Shown: positions 24,626 to 33,863, counted from the stretch's first letter. The stretch: DNA of 64,000 bases from CAZPNX01 sp964588285 (GCA_964588285.1 CAZPNX010000006.1:1-64000), one strand, 5' to 3'. The notes: a model not told the origin generated them from the sequence alone. Made by a program: numbers and translations.

Positions 24626-25822
24626 ATGAAGAACGCCAAAGAACAATTTGACATCATCAAGCGGGGCACGGTGCACTTAGTGCCCGAGGACCTCCTGATG
24701 CGGAAGCTGGAGCGGTCCATCAAGAAGAACAAACCCCTCAAGGTCAAGTACGGGGCCGATCCCTCGGCGCCGGACCTGCACCTGGGCCACGCCGTTTGCT
24801 TCCGAAAGCTCAAGGAGTTCCAGGACCTGGGCCATCAGGTGATCTTCGTCATCGGCGACTTCACCGCCCGCATCGGCGACCCCACCGGCAAGTCCGAGAC
24901 CAGAAAACCTCTGTCCAAGGGGCAGGTAAAAGAGAACGCCAAGACCTATATGGAGCAGGTCTACCTGCTGCTGGACAGGGAAAAGACGCGGGTGGTCTAC
25001 AACAACGACTGGCTGGGAAAACTCTGCATGGCCGAAATCCTCAGGCTGACCTCGGCCTTCACCGTGGCCCGGATGCTGGAGCGCGACGATTTCTCCAAGC
25101 GTTTTAAAAGCGAGACGGCCATCGGGGTCCACGAGTTCCTCTACCCGGTGATGGTGGCCTACGACTCGGTGCACCTGGAGGCCGACGTGGAGATGGGCGG
25201 CTCGGACCAGTACTTCAATTTTCTGGCCGGCCGGGAACTGATGCAGGAGCTGGGCCAGGAGCCGCAGGTCTGCCTGACCATGCCCATCCTCACCGGGACC
25301 GACGGGGTGCAGAAGATGAGCAAGTCGCTGGGCAACTACATCGCCATCAAGGACAGCCCCAGCGAAATGTTCGGCAAAACCATGTCCATACCAGACTCCT
25401 CCATCCGCGACTACGCCATGCTGGCCGCCTTCTATGATGACGGGCAACTGAAGTCACTGGAGGAGCGGCTCAAGTCCGAGAATCCCCGTAATGTCAAGGC
25501 CGAGGTGGCCAGGGACATAGTGGCCGTCTATCACGGAAAGGAGAAGGCGGAACGGGCCGAGGAGGAGTTTGCGCGGATATTCAGCAAAAAGGGACTGCCC
25601 GACGAGATCCCCAGGCACTCTTTTGCCGGAACCAGGATCTGGATTGTAAAGGCCCTGGTGGAGACCGGAATCGCCAAGACCAATTCCGAAGCCCGAAGGC
25701 TGATCAAACAGGGCGCGGTATATATAGACGACCGAAAGGTGACCGACGAGAACGAGGAGGTGGGTCTGGAGGAAGATACACTTATAAAGGCCGGGCGTTT
25801 TTTTCGGAAGATCGGAAAATAG
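24626..25822 (+). CDS. tyrS: Tyrosyl-tRNA synthetase
   Basis: 398 aa. Class I synthetase: the HIGH-like HLGH in APDLHLGHAV (about 52), KMSKS in VQKMSKSLGNY (about 230), and a C-terminal S4 RNA-binding domain (EARRLIKQGAVYIDDRKV). HLGH together with KMSKS marks the TyrRZ-like branch. I chose ATG 24626; the frame extends upstream only into the repeat element. gmhB follows 4 nt after the stop. Confidence 0.96.
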   Translation: MKNAKEQFDIIKRGTVHLVPEDLLMRKLERSIKKNKPLKVKYGADPSAPDLHLGHAVCFRKLKEFQDLGHQVIFVIGDFTARIGDPTGKSETRKPLSKGQVKENAKTYMEQVYLLLDREKTRVVYNNDWLGKLCMAEILRLTSAFTVARMLERDDFSKRFKSETAIGVHEFLYPVMVAYDSVHLEADVEMGGSDQYFNFLAGRELMQELGQEPQVCLTMPILTGTDGVQKMSKSLGNYIAIKDSPSEMFGKTMSIPDSSIRDYAMLAAFYDDGQLKSLEERLKSENPRNVKAEVARDIVAVYHGKEKAERAEEEFARIFSKKGLPDEIPRHSFAGTRIWIVKALVETGIAKTNSEARRLIKQGAVYIDDRKVTDENEEVGLEEDTLIKAGRFFRKIGK

Positions 25823-25826
25823 CGAC

Positions 25827-26393
25827 ATGGCCAGGAAACGCCTTAAAGGCACTGCAGTTTTCCTGGACCGCGACGGGACCCTCAACGTCGAGGTTGACTA
25901 TGTCAACCGGGTGAGCGATTTCCGCCTGCTGCCCGGGGTGGGTCCGGCCGTCCGGGCTTTGAACCGGGCCGGGTTCAGGGTGATCGTGGCCAGCAACCAG
26001 TCTGGAGTGGCCCGCGGCTACCTAACTCCGGCCACCTTGGGTCGCATTACCGAAAAAATGCGGCGCCAACTGAAGCGTCAGGGAGCCAGATTGGATGCGG
26101 TCTATTACTGCACCAATCATCCGGACGACCACTCCCCCTGCCGCAAGCCGGCCATCGGCATGGCCCTGGAGGCCAGGAGGCGGTTTAGACTCGACTTGTC
26201 AAAGTGTTTCATGGTGGGTGATGCCCGGGCCGATATCGAGTTCGGCAGAAATATGGGCGGCAGGACGGTCCTGGTTTTAAGCGGACACAGCAAAGGCAAT
26301 GAACCTTGGTTGAGAAGGATCCGGCCGGATTGCGTGGCCCAGGATTTAGCCGGGGCTGTCGCCTGGATAATTGGAGAGCTGGAGAAAAGGTGA
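25827..26393 (+). CDS. gmhB: D-glycero-D-manno-heptose 1,7-bisphosphate phosphatase-like HAD
   Basis: 188 aa. HAD motif I is FLDRDGTLN, motif II ASNQSGVARG, then the Cys/His zinc loop YCTNHPDDHSPCRKP and motif IV MVGDARADIEFGRN. This pattern is that of GmhB, which removes the 7-phosphate (C7) during ADP-heptose synthesis. Histidinol-phosphatase relatives share it, but the LPS-core-like context favours GmhB. It overlaps the next gene by 4 nt (GTGA). Confidence 0.9.
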   Translation: MARKRLKGTAVFLDRDGTLNVEVDYVNRVSDFRLLPGVGPAVRALNRAGFRVIVASNQSGVARGYLTPATLGRITEKMRRQLKRQGARLDAVYYCTNHPDDHSPCRKPAIGMALEARRRFRLDLSKCFMVGDARADIEFGRNMGGRTVLVLSGHSKGNEPWLRRIRPDCVAQDLAGAVAWIIGELEKR

Positions 26394-27139
26394 TACCGCT
26401 GACAGTGCTGATACTGGCCAAGGACGAGGAAGCCAACATCGGCCGGGCCTTGGAAAGTCTGAAAGGCCTGTCCCGTGTTCTGGTGTTGGACTCAGGCAGC
26501 CGTGACCGGACGGTTGATGTTGCCAATGAATTTGGCGTCGAGATCGTGGTCACCGATTGGCCCGGATTCGCCGCCCAGAGAAGGCGGGCCATCGGCATGG
26601 CGTCCACGGAATGGGCCATGTTTCTTGATGCCGACGAGGCCTTGGATGATGGGCTGCGAAGGGCTTTGGAGGAATTCGCCCCGGCACCGGGCATCAACGG
26701 CTTCTATCTGCGGCGCAGAAACTTCTTCTTGGGCAAACCCATGGAGCATGCCCGCTGGGACAATGACTGGCAGCTGAGACTCTTCCGGCGTCAGGCGGCC
26801 TCTGTTCCCGAGGCACAGGTGCATGAGGGGGTGACGGTAGCCGGAAGGACGGAGAAGATGTTGTCGGGCTGCATAGAGCATTACACCGCACCGACCATCG
26901 GCCGCTACCTGGAGAAGATGAACCAATATTCGTCGTTGGAGGCTTCTCAGAAACTGGCCGGCCGAAGGCGGGCCGGACCCGCCAAGATGCTGTTCGACCT
27001 GGTATCGGAGTTCTGGAAAGTCTATGTGGCCCATCAGGGCTGGCGCGAGGGCTGGCGCGGCTACGCCCTGGCCCACCTGACCGCTCTCTACAAGTTCAGC
27101 ACCGACGCCAAGCTTTGGGAGGCGCGCCGTGCCCGCTGA
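26390..27139 (+). CDS. Family 2 glycosyltransferase (WaaE/KdtX-like), copy 1
   Basis: 249 aa from GTG 26390, with GGAGA upstream. A GT-A fold begins LTVLILAKDEEANIGRALES, followed by VLDSGSRDRT and the metal-binding DADE (FLDADEALDD). The C-terminal half (NFFLGKPMEHARW, YTAPTIGRYLEKMNQYSSLEA) matches the LPS-core glycosyltransferase subgroup. It is the first of three tandem paralogues. The sugar and acceptor are unknown. Confidence 0.88.
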   Translation: MIPLTVLILAKDEEANIGRALESLKGLSRVLVLDSGSRDRTVDVANEFGVEIVVTDWPGFAAQRRRAIGMASTEWAMFLDADEALDDGLRRALEEFAPAPGINGFYLRRRNFFLGKPMEHARWDNDWQLRLFRRQAASVPEAQVHEGVTVAGRTEKMLSGCIEHYTAPTIGRYLEKMNQYSSLEASQKLAGRRRAGPAKMLFDLVSEFWKVYVAHQGWREGWRGYALAHLTALYKFSTDAKLWEARRAR

Positions 27140-27938
27140 CAAGCTCTCGGTGATGCTCAATACCTACAACGGAGGCCTGAAGCTTAAGCGCTGCCTGGAG
27201 GCGGTGAAATGGGCCGAAGAGATAGTGGTCATAGACTCGGGCAGCAGCGACGGCTCCATCGAGCTGGCCCGGAAATATACCGACAAGGTTTTTGTCAATC
27301 CCTGGCCGGGATACAAAGCCCAGCGGGAGTTCGGCATGGCCAGGTGCTCTGGCGAGTGGATTCTGATACTGGACCAGGACGAGTACGTCACTCGGGAGCT
27401 GGCGGAGAGGCTGAGGCAAATCTGCTCGGATCCGGAACGGCATCGCGGATACAACGCCGGCTGGATCAGGCGTATCGAGCATTTCTGGGGGAAGCGGATA
27501 AACTACGGAAACTACAACCCCAGCTCCCAACCCAGGCTGGCCAGGCGGGGCAAATGCCGCTGGACGGGCCACGCCCACTCCTACCTGGAGGTGGATGGCG
27601 GGGAGGCGGCCATCATCCGCATCGCTGAGCCGCTTTGGCACGATTCCTACGACACCCCGGCCGAGTTCTTCGACAAGATCAACCGCTACTCGGACCTGGA
27701 CGTCGAGGAACGCCTTCCCAAAGGCTACGATCCTTCGGCTTGGCACGTGGCCCTCTCGCCCCTGAGCATGTGGTGGAAGTGCTACGTCGTCAAGCAGGGC
27801 TTCCGGGACGGGGCCCACGGTTTCATGAACGCGGCCTCCATGGCCGCCTACTGGTTCTTCAGGCTGTCGAAGGCCTGGCACCGGCGCTGGCAGGAGAGGA
27901 ACAAGCCGGCCCGCTGGGAGGACTATGGAAAGGGCTGA
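27129..27938 (+). CDS. Family 2 glycosyltransferase (WaaE/KdtX-like), copy 2
   Basis: 269 aa from GTG 27129, overlapping copy 1 by 11 nt. The start is LSVMLNTYNGGLKLKRCLEA, then VIDSGSSDGSIELARKY, and a DQDE metal motif in place of DADE. The C-terminal region repeats the group pattern (HFWGKRINYGNYNPSSQPRL, YDTPAEFFDKINRYSDLDVE). It has diverged from its neighbours, so it probably adds a different sugar (inference). Confidence 0.88.
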   Translation: MPADKLSVMLNTYNGGLKLKRCLEAVKWAEEIVVIDSGSSDGSIELARKYTDKVFVNPWPGYKAQREFGMARCSGEWILILDQDEYVTRELAERLRQICSDPERHRGYNAGWIRRIEHFWGKRINYGNYNPSSQPRLARRGKCRWTGHAHSYLEVDGGEAAIIRIAEPLWHDSYDTPAEFFDKINRYSDLDVEERLPKGYDPSAWHVALSPLSMWWKCYVVKQGFRDGAHGFMNAASMAAYWFFRLSKAWHRRWQERNKPARWEDYGKG

Positions 27939-28710
27939 GGGCCGGGCCTCGATAACGGCCTTGATAATCGCCAGGGACGAGGAAAGGAACATCGTCCCCT
28001 GCGTCAGGAGCCTCGACGGCTTGGCCGGCGAGGCCCTGGTGGCCGTCGATACGCGGACCTCGGACGGGACCTTGGATCTGGCGGCCGGGGCCGGGGCCAA
28101 GGCCTTCCCTGTGGATTGGAAGGGATACGGGGCCACCAAGAACGAGGTCCTGGACAGGGCATCCGGCGACTGGGTGCTGTGGCTGGACGCCGACGAGAGG
28201 ATGACTCCGGAGCTGGCGACCGAGATCAAGAAAGCCTTGTCGGGCGGAGAGCAGGTGGAAGCCTTCTCCGTTCCGAGGAAGGCTTTTTTCCTGGGCAAAT
28301 GGATCAGGCATTGCGGCTGGTACCCGGGTTACGTGACCAGGCTCTTCAGGAGGGGCCGGGCCAGGTTCTCGGACAAGCCGGTTCACGAGGGGCTGGTGGT
28401 CGAGGGCCGGACCGGCAGGCTCCGGCACCCGCTACTGCATTACACCGACCCCGACCTAACGCATTACCTGGCGAAATTCAACTCGTACACCGACCTGGCG
28501 GCCGGCGAACTCTTCGCCAGAGGCCGGAGACCGGGGGCCCTGGACCCGGTCGCCCGGCCGTTTTGGTTCTTTTTCCGCTCCTACCTTCTTAGGCTGGGTT
28601 TCCTAGACGGGGCCGAGGGCCTGATCCTGAGCGTCCTCTCCGGGTATTCGGTGATGTTCAAGTACCTGAAGCTCCGGGAGCTTTGGGAAAACGCGGGGAA
28701 GTCGACGTGA
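27925..28710 (+). CDS. Family 2 glycosyltransferase (WaaE/KdtX-like), copy 3
   Basis: 261 aa from ATG 27925, overlapping copy 2 by 14 nt. It has ITALIIARDEERNIVPCVRS, the DTRTSDGT loop, and LWLDADERMTPELATEI (DADE). The later KAFFLGKWIRHCGWYPGYVT and YTDPDLTHYLAKFNSYTDLA match the group. GGGAGG lies just upstream of the ATG. The overlap points to translational coupling. Confidence 0.88.
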   Translation: MERAEGRASITALIIARDEERNIVPCVRSLDGLAGEALVAVDTRTSDGTLDLAAGAGAKAFPVDWKGYGATKNEVLDRASGDWVLWLDADERMTPELATEIKKALSGGEQVEAFSVPRKAFFLGKWIRHCGWYPGYVTRLFRRGRARFSDKPVHEGLVVEGRTGRLRHPLLHYTDPDLTHYLAKFNSYTDLAAGELFARGRRPGALDPVARPFWFFFRSYLLRLGFLDGAEGLILSVLSGYSVMFKYLKLRELWENAGKST

Positions 28711-29819
28711 AGGTGCTCCACATCTGCAGCTCCCGCTCCTGGGGCGGCATGGAGATGAGCGTGGGGCGGCTGGCCGAACTGCAACAACAGATTGGCCACC
28801 AGGTGCTGATGGCGGCGGCTCCGGGCTCGCCCCTTTGGGGGCAGGCCGGCATTCGGCAAATCCCGGCCATCGGACTGGGGGAAACCGGCCCCTGGGATCT
28901 GCCCGGCATCGCCAGACTGGCGCGGACCATCGGATCGTTTAATCCTGAGGTCATCCATGTCCACTACTCCAAGGACTTGCACCGGGTGGTTCCGGCCAAT
29001 TTAATATCCGGGAAAAAGCCGCTGGTCCTGACCAAGCAGCTGGGCTCGGCCGTGGCCAAACGCGGATTTTGGCACCGCTTCCTGTACTCGAACGTCTCCC
29101 GGGCCACCGCCATATCGACGTTCATCCGTAACAACCTGGATGAGACCACGGTTCTCAAGCGCGACCAGATCGACCTGGTCTATCTGGGGACGGACACCAC
29201 CAAGTTCTTGCCCGAAACGGCCTCCAGGAATGAGGTGCGCCGGGAACTGGGATTCGGGCCAAAGGAGACGGTCATCGGCATGATGGGCCGGCTTTCTCCG
29301 GGCAAGGGATTTGAGGACTTCATGGAAGCGGTTTCCGGGCTCAGCCAAAGCCGGCTTCGATTTTTGATGATAGGCGGCGCCAGCCGGGGCGAGGAGCCAT
29401 ACGCCGAAGGCCTTAGAAAGGAGGCCGGGGCGAAGTTGGGAAAGCGGCTGGTCTTTCTGGGATTCAAACCGGACCGGGAGCGGTACCTTCGGGCCATGGA
29501 CATATTTGCCTTTCCCTCGCACGCCGAATCTTTCGGCCTGGCGCTGTGCGAGGCCATGGCCACCGGACTGCCCTGCGTGGCCTATGCCAAGGACGGGGTG
29601 CTGGATATTATCGAAGACGGGGTCAACGGATTGAGGGCCAGGGTCAGGGAGCCGGGAGACCTGAGGCAAAAGCTGGGCATTCTAATTTCCGACGGAGGAC
29701 TGAGAAAGCGACTGGGCGCCACCGCCAGGAAGACGGTCGAAAGGAAATTCTCGGAGCCGGGCATGCTGGCAGGCTACCAAGCGACCTACAGGAAGGCCAT
29801 GGAAGATGCCGGTTCCTGA
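28707..29819 (+). CDS. Family 4 (GT-B) glycosyltransferase
   Basis: 370 aa from GTG 28707 (VKVLHICSSRSWGGMEMSVG), overlapping copy 3 by 4 nt. The C-terminal GT1/GT4 domain shows IGMMGRLSPGKGFEDFMEAV and FPSHAESFGLALCEAMATGLP, with the EX7E-type nucleotide-sugar site. It is likely an LPS-core or surface-polysaccharide glycosyltransferase. The donor is unknown. Confidence 0.9.
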   Translation: MKVLHICSSRSWGGMEMSVGRLAELQQQIGHQVLMAAAPGSPLWGQAGIRQIPAIGLGETGPWDLPGIARLARTIGSFNPEVIHVHYSKDLHRVVPANLISGKKPLVLTKQLGSAVAKRGFWHRFLYSNVSRATAISTFIRNNLDETTVLKRDQIDLVYLGTDTTKFLPETASRNEVRRELGFGPKETVIGMMGRLSPGKGFEDFMEAVSGLSQSRLRFLMIGGASRGEEPYAEGLRKEAGAKLGKRLVFLGFKPDRERYLRAMDIFAFPSHAESFGLALCEAMATGLPCVAYAKDGVLDIIEDGVNGLRARVREPGDLRQKLGILISDGGLRKRLGATARKTVERKFSEPGMLAGYQATYRKAMEDAGS

Positions 29820-30828
29820 AAGGCTCCTGGTGCTCAGGATGAGCGGGGTGGGGGATGTCCTCTGGACCACGCCCCTGCTTAAGGCCTTGCGCCGGGGATT
29901 TCCACAGGCCAGGATCCACTATGTGGTCAGGGAGTCCTGCGCCCCGGTGCTGGAGAACAATCCGGACGTGGACGAATTGTTGGTATTGCCCAAGGGGGGA
30001 TTGATAAGCCAGTTGGCTTTTCTCAGCCGGATCAGGAACAAGCGCTGCAACCTGTGCCTCGACTTGGTGGGCACGCCGCGCACCGCCATCCAGTCGCTGG
30101 CAAGCGGAGCCGGGATGCGGATCGGGTTTGACTTCGGCTATCGGAAGTTTTTCTACAACCGAGTGCTTTCGGCCAGGGAGGCCAACTACGGCCATGAGGT
30201 GGAGTTCAACCTTTATGCGCTCAAGACGCTGGGGCTGATGGAGGCCGGAAGGGAGTTGGTATACAACCTCACCCGAGAGGAGAGGGAATACCGAAGCAGG
30301 GCGTGGCAGGAACTAGGCTATAATCAACGGGACACGGTGGTCGGGCTTCTTCCCACCGGAGGCTGGGCCTGTAAACGCTGGCCGGTGGATAACTTTTCGG
30401 AGCTCGGCCGCCTGGAAAGGCGGCATAGCAGAAGGAAATTCCTGGTCTTCTGGGGAAGCAGGTCAGAGCAGGAAGATGCGGATAGGATAGCACGGGGAAT
30501 AGGACCGCATGCGGCCTTGGCCCCGCAGACCACTCTTCGCCAGATGGCGGCCCTGCTCTCGGGTTGCGCTGCGGTGGTGGGCAACGACACCGGACCGCTG
30601 CACATCGCCACCGCCCTGGACGTGCCGGTGGTGTCCTTCTATGGGCCGACCAGCCCCAGGTCCCAGGGGCCGTGGGGGAAAGGCCACCGGGTGTTGCGGG
30701 ACGATTCGCTGTCATGTCTGGAGTGCAACCGGACTGATTGTCGCCAGCCAAAATGCATGACAGGCATCAAGGTTTCATCCGCGGCCCAAGCTCTGGAAGA
30801 AGTGCTGACGGAAAGGAAGCAGAGTTGA
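29806..30828 (+). CDS. Family 9 glycosyltransferase (ADP-heptosyltransferase-like)
   Basis: 340 aa. Heptosyltransferases add heptose from ADP-heptose to the LPS inner core. It shows ERLLVLRMSGVGDVLWTTPLLKAL, VGLLPTGGWACKRWPVDNF and the acceptor/donor loop CAAVVGNDTGPLHIATALDVP, followed by SFYGPTSP. A cluster SCLECNRTDCRQPKCM near the end is typical of the family. With gmhB it implies heptose-containing LPS. It overlaps the previous gene by 14 nt. Confidence 0.92.
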   Translation: MPVPERLLVLRMSGVGDVLWTTPLLKALRRGFPQARIHYVVRESCAPVLENNPDVDELLVLPKGGLISQLAFLSRIRNKRCNLCLDLVGTPRTAIQSLASGAGMRIGFDFGYRKFFYNRVLSAREANYGHEVEFNLYALKTLGLMEAGRELVYNLTREEREYRSRAWQELGYNQRDTVVGLLPTGGWACKRWPVDNFSELGRLERRHSRRKFLVFWGSRSEQEDADRIARGIGPHAALAPQTTLRQMAALLSGCAAVVGNDTGPLHIATALDVPVVSFYGPTSPRSQGPWGKGHRVLRDDSLSCLECNRTDCRQPKCMTGIKVSSAAQALEEVLTERKQS

Positions 30829-31484
30829 CGTCTCGGGCCATATCCCAGGTATCAACCATCTTGGAGCAATGCTATGGAGTCCCGCCCAGGCAGGCGGACC
30901 GGCCGTTGTTGGATGTGCTGATCCAGACCATCCTCTCTCAAAACACCAGCGACGTCAACAGCCTGCGGGCCTATGCCGGCCTGAGGAAAGCCTTTCCCAG
31001 CTGGTCGGCTTTGGCCGAAGTCGATGTCGGAAAGGTGGCCGTCGCCATTCGGCCGGGAGGCTTGGCCAATATCAAATCCAGGAGGATCGTTCAAATACTC
31101 AGGGATCTAAAAAAGGCTTACGGAAGGCCTACCCTGGAACACCTGAGAAGAATGAAACCGGAAGCGGCCTATGCCGCCCTCAAGGATATGGCCGGAGTCG
31201 GACCCAAGACCGCGGCCTGCACCCTGCTGTTCGGCGCCGGTATCCCCATCTTTCCGGTGGACACCCACATCCACCGGGTGTGCCGGCGGCTGGGATGGGC
31301 CGGACCCCGTGAGACCAGGGAAAAATTCCAGGAGAGGATACGAAGGTTGGTTCCGGGCAAGAAGGTCTATCCCCTGCATCTGAACCTTATCGAGCACGGC
31401 CGCCGGGTGTGCCGTGCCGGGAAACCGGCCTGTCCGACTTGCTGTTTAAAAACAATCTGTCCATTTGGGAAGGTCAAAAAATGA
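30825..31484 (+). CDS. nth: Endonuclease III (DNA glycosylase/AP lyase)
   Basis: 219 aa from TTG 30825, which overlaps the GT9 stop and has AAAGGAAG upstream. It removes oxidised pyrimidines. The helix-hairpin-helix MAGVGPKTAACTL carries catalytic Lys128, and VDTHIHRVCRRLG carries catalytic Asp146, the same 18-residue spacing as E. coli. The C-terminal [4Fe-4S] ligands C-x6-C-x2-C-x5-C are complete. ATG or GTG starts further upstream would lie inside the glycosyltransferase gene. Confidence 0.93.
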   Translation: MTSRAISQVSTILEQCYGVPPRQADRPLLDVLIQTILSQNTSDVNSLRAYAGLRKAFPSWSALAEVDVGKVAVAIRPGGLANIKSRRIVQILRDLKKAYGRPTLEHLRRMKPEAAYAALKDMAGVGPKTAACTLLFGAGIPIFPVDTHIHRVCRRLGWAGPRETREKFQERIRRLVPGKKVYPLHLNLIEHGRRVCRAGKPACPTCCLKTICPFGKVKK

Positions 31485-32173
31485 AGCAGACCCTGACCAT
31501 TCTTTTTGCTCTAGCGGCCGCTTTTGGCTGTGTTCCGGCCAATCGAGACGACGGTTTTCGGGCCCAAAAGCCATTGGGGGCCGTTCCGGCCGACAGCGGA
31601 CTCGTTTCAGCAGACACGGTTAAAACCGTCATGGCCTCGGATAAGGCCCCCTTCGGTTTCTCGGTGGAGATGTCCGGTCCCGGAGAGCTTCACTTTACAG
31701 ACGAAAGCGGACGCCACACCGGTCCGGCCACGGCCGAGGAATATCTGCCGGTGCTGGAGGCGGCGCTTAAAAACCCGGCCCTGCACGAGCAGGAACGGGC
31801 CGGTCTGGAGAAAATGCGCCAACAGATCAGAAGCACCGGCAGCGCCGCCGGACTGGCGGTCACCAAAAGAATACCAAACCTTGATTACCAGTTAAAAGGG
31901 GGGACGGCGCTGGCATCCTACCAGGGGGCGGAAGAGCTCGACATGAAAGTGGCGGCCTCGGACTACGCCGTCTACCAACTGATAGTCACGGTCTGGGATC
32001 GAGAGAGAGTAAAAACGGCCAGCTACAATATTACGGCCGGCCCAGGCCAGGAGGGAGGCCTGGACATCGGCGCTATGATGGAGGATTTTACGCTTTCCTG
32101 GGACGCCAACGGCGACGGAGAGCCGGACCGGGAGATCCAGCCAGCCAAAACCGAAATATCAGGACGCCGTTAG
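31481..32173 (+). CDS. Predicted lipoprotein, unknown function
   Basis: 230 aa from ATG 31481, which overlaps the nth stop (ATGA). A signal peptide MKQTLTILFALAAAFGC carries a lipobox at Cys17. The mature part has a linker, then an amphipathic stretch and, near the C-terminus, DANGDGEPDREI, which resembles a Ca2+-binding EF-hand or dockerin loop. No family is recognised. It is translationally coupled to nth. Confidence 0.72.
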   Translation: MKQTLTILFALAAAFGCVPANRDDGFRAQKPLGAVPADSGLVSADTVKTVMASDKAPFGFSVEMSGPGELHFTDESGRHTGPATAEEYLPVLEAALKNPALHEQERAGLEKMRQQIRSTGSAAGLAVTKRIPNLDYQLKGGTALASYQGAEELDMKVAASDYAVYQLIVTVWDRERVKTASYNITAGPGQEGGLDIGAMMEDFTLSWDANGDGEPDREIQPAKTEISGRR

Positions 32174-32202
32174 TCGGATCATCGGCATTGTGGTGAAAGT
32201 TA

Positions 32203-33375
32203 ATGATTCGGCTGATTGCCCACTTAGACATGGACAGCTTCTTCACTGCGGTGGAGGTGCATGATAATCCGTGGTTGGCGGGACAGCCGGTGATGGTGGG
32301 GGCCGATCCCAAGGGCGGACGGGGGCGGGGGGTGATTTCGGCCGCATCCTACGAGGCCAGGAAATTTGGGGTGCACTCGGCCATGCCGGTCTCCCAAGCC
32401 TACCGGCTCTGCCCCCAGGGCATCTTTCTGCCGGGAAGGATGGGGCGATACCATGAGGTTTCCGAGCGGGTGATGTCGGTGCTGTCGGGCTTCACTCCGG
32501 TGGTGGAGCAGATATCGGTGGACGAAGCCTTCCTAGACCTGACGGGATGTCAAAGATTGTTCGGCGGGCCGAGCCAGATCGGGATGAAGCTCAAGAGCGC
32601 GGTTAAAGAGGCCACCGGACTGACCGCCTCGGTGGGGATAGGACCCAACAAACTGGTGGCCAAGATCGCCTCGGACCTAAGGAAGCCGGACGGATTGGTG
32701 GTGGTCGGTGAATCGGAAGTGTCCGATTTTCTCGATCCCTTGCCTATAAGAAGGCTCTGGGGGATCGGACCCAAGACCGAGGAGGTCTTGAAAAAAAGAT
32801 TCCGCATCGCCACTGTGGGCCAGCTGGCCGGCATTCCGGCCGAGCTTCTGGAGAAGGAGTTCGGACTTATGGGACGGTATCTGCACGCCAGGGCCAACGG
32901 GTTTGACGACGACCCGGTGGGCGGTGAGGAGGAAGCCAAGTCCATCGGCCGGGAGACGACCTTCGATTCGGACACCTTGGACCAAAGGCAGATCCATAGG
33001 ACCATGGTCTACCTCTGCGACCGGGTAGCCTCAAGGGTTAGAGCCGCCGGGCTGGCGGGCCGCACCGTCACCCTGAAGCTGCGCTACGAATCTTTCGAGA
33101 CCCATACCTTCCGCCACACACTGGCTGCGCCCATCGACCTCTACCGGGAACTGCTGGAGCTGGCCGAGGGGCTGTTCAGAAACAACTATCAACCCGGCCG
33201 CAAGGTGAGGCTGTTGGGGGTGTCGGTTTCCAACTTCACCGGGGCGGGGCCGGAGCTGGAAATGTTCCAGGACGAGGCCAAATACAATGACAGGGAGCGC
33301 CGAGTGGACCAGGCGGTGGACCGGGTGAGGAAAAAATTCGGAAAGCGTTCGGTGATCCGGGCCGGTGAGCTGTAA
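32203..33375 (+). CDS. dinB: DNA polymerase IV (Y-family)
   Basis: 390 aa. A translesion polymerase: the catalytic IAHLDMDSFFTAVEV (residues 5-19) and EQISVDEAFLDLTG (about 100-113) hold the metal-binding Asp/Glu residues. The steric-gate Phe is in DSFF. The HhH region WGIGPKTEEVLKKRF and the little-finger domain are complete. No obvious LexA box precedes it. It is followed by the GxxExxY cassette. Confidence 0.95.
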   Translation: MIRLIAHLDMDSFFTAVEVHDNPWLAGQPVMVGADPKGGRGRGVISAASYEARKFGVHSAMPVSQAYRLCPQGIFLPGRMGRYHEVSERVMSVLSGFTPVVEQISVDEAFLDLTGCQRLFGGPSQIGMKLKSAVKEATGLTASVGIGPNKLVAKIASDLRKPDGLVVVGESEVSDFLDPLPIRRLWGIGPKTEEVLKKRFRIATVGQLAGIPAELLEKEFGLMGRYLHARANGFDDDPVGGEEEAKSIGRETTFDSDTLDQRQIHRTMVYLCDRVASRVRAAGLAGRTVTLKLRYESFETHTFRHTLAAPIDLYRELLELAEGLFRNNYQPGRKVRLLGVSVSNFTGAGPELEMFQDEAKYNDRERRVDQAVDRVRKKFGKRSVIRAGEL

Positions 33376-33383
33376 GCTTTCCA

Positions 33384-33409
33384 CTCACAAAGGCACAGAG
33401 GCACCAAGG
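33384..33409 (+). repeat. Left inverted repeat of GxxExxY cassette
   Basis: A 26-bp repeat beginning CTCACAAAGGCACAGAGG, starting 8 nt after the dinB stop. Compared with the reverse complement of 33971-33996, 22 of 26 positions match. The same end motif is found on the element at 24522-24606. Confidence 0.75.
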
Positions 33410-33453
33410 TAACTACCTTATTCTTCCTTAAAGCGTGCCGTTAACGGTTGAAA

Positions 33454-33837
33454 ATGAACGAGAACGAAATCGGGAAGATTATCATCGATTGCGCCGTGGC
33501 CCTGCACAAAGAATTGGGCCCCGGCCTTCTGGAGTCGGTATACGAGGTGCTTTTGGCCCACGAATTGGAGCTAAAGGGTTTGAGAATCCAGAGGGAAGTG
33601 CCCGTGCCCATCGAGTTTCATGGCGTCAAGTTCTCCGAAGGGTTCAGAGTCGATATGGTCGTTGAGGGACTGGTTATTGTTGAAATGAAATCCGTGGAAT
33701 CCTTGAACAATTCACACAAGAAACAAGTGCTGACCTATCTGAAACTCACCGGCTTGAAAATGGGATACCTTCTTAATTTTGGAGAAGCATTGATGAAAAA
33801 CGGAATTGTAAGGATTATCAACGGGAAAATTGATTGA
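33454..33837 (+). CDS. GxxExxY family protein (PD-(D/E)XK nuclease-like)
   Basis: 127 aa from ATG 33454. The name motif is G24-LL-E27-SV-Y30, in KELGPGLLESVYEVLLAHEL. The nuclease-like core shows Asp67 in FRVDMVV and Glu77-Met-Lys79 in VIVEMKS, which fits the D...ExK metal site of the PD-(D/E)XK superfamily. Members are common in candidate phyla and have no established role. The gene is bounded by inverted repeats (33384-33409 and 33971-33996), and a remnant of a second copy of its 3' end follows. The family call is firm; nuclease activity is inferred. Confidence 0.9.
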   Translation: MNENEIGKIIIDCAVALHKELGPGLLESVYEVLLAHELELKGLRIQREVPVPIEFHGVKFSEGFRVDMVVEGLVIVEMKSVESLNNSHKKQVLTYLKLTGLKMGYLLNFGEALMKNGIVRIINGKID

Positions 33838-33838
33838 T

Positions 33839-33863
33839 CCTTCGTGACTTGGTGCTCCTTCGG
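33839..33863 (-). repeat. Internal copy of the cassette end repeat
   Basis: CCTTCGTGACTTGGTGCTCC and the next few bases, beginning just after the GxxExxY stop, resemble the right end repeat (33971-33996). Each GxxExxY reading frame, the whole one and the remnant, is thus followed by its own end repeat. Confidence 0.55.

Noticed and set aside
33448..33453. TTG start two codons upstream for the GxxExxY protein
   Set aside because: ATG 33454 is standard and gives the usual family N-terminus; the TTG has no separate ribosome site.
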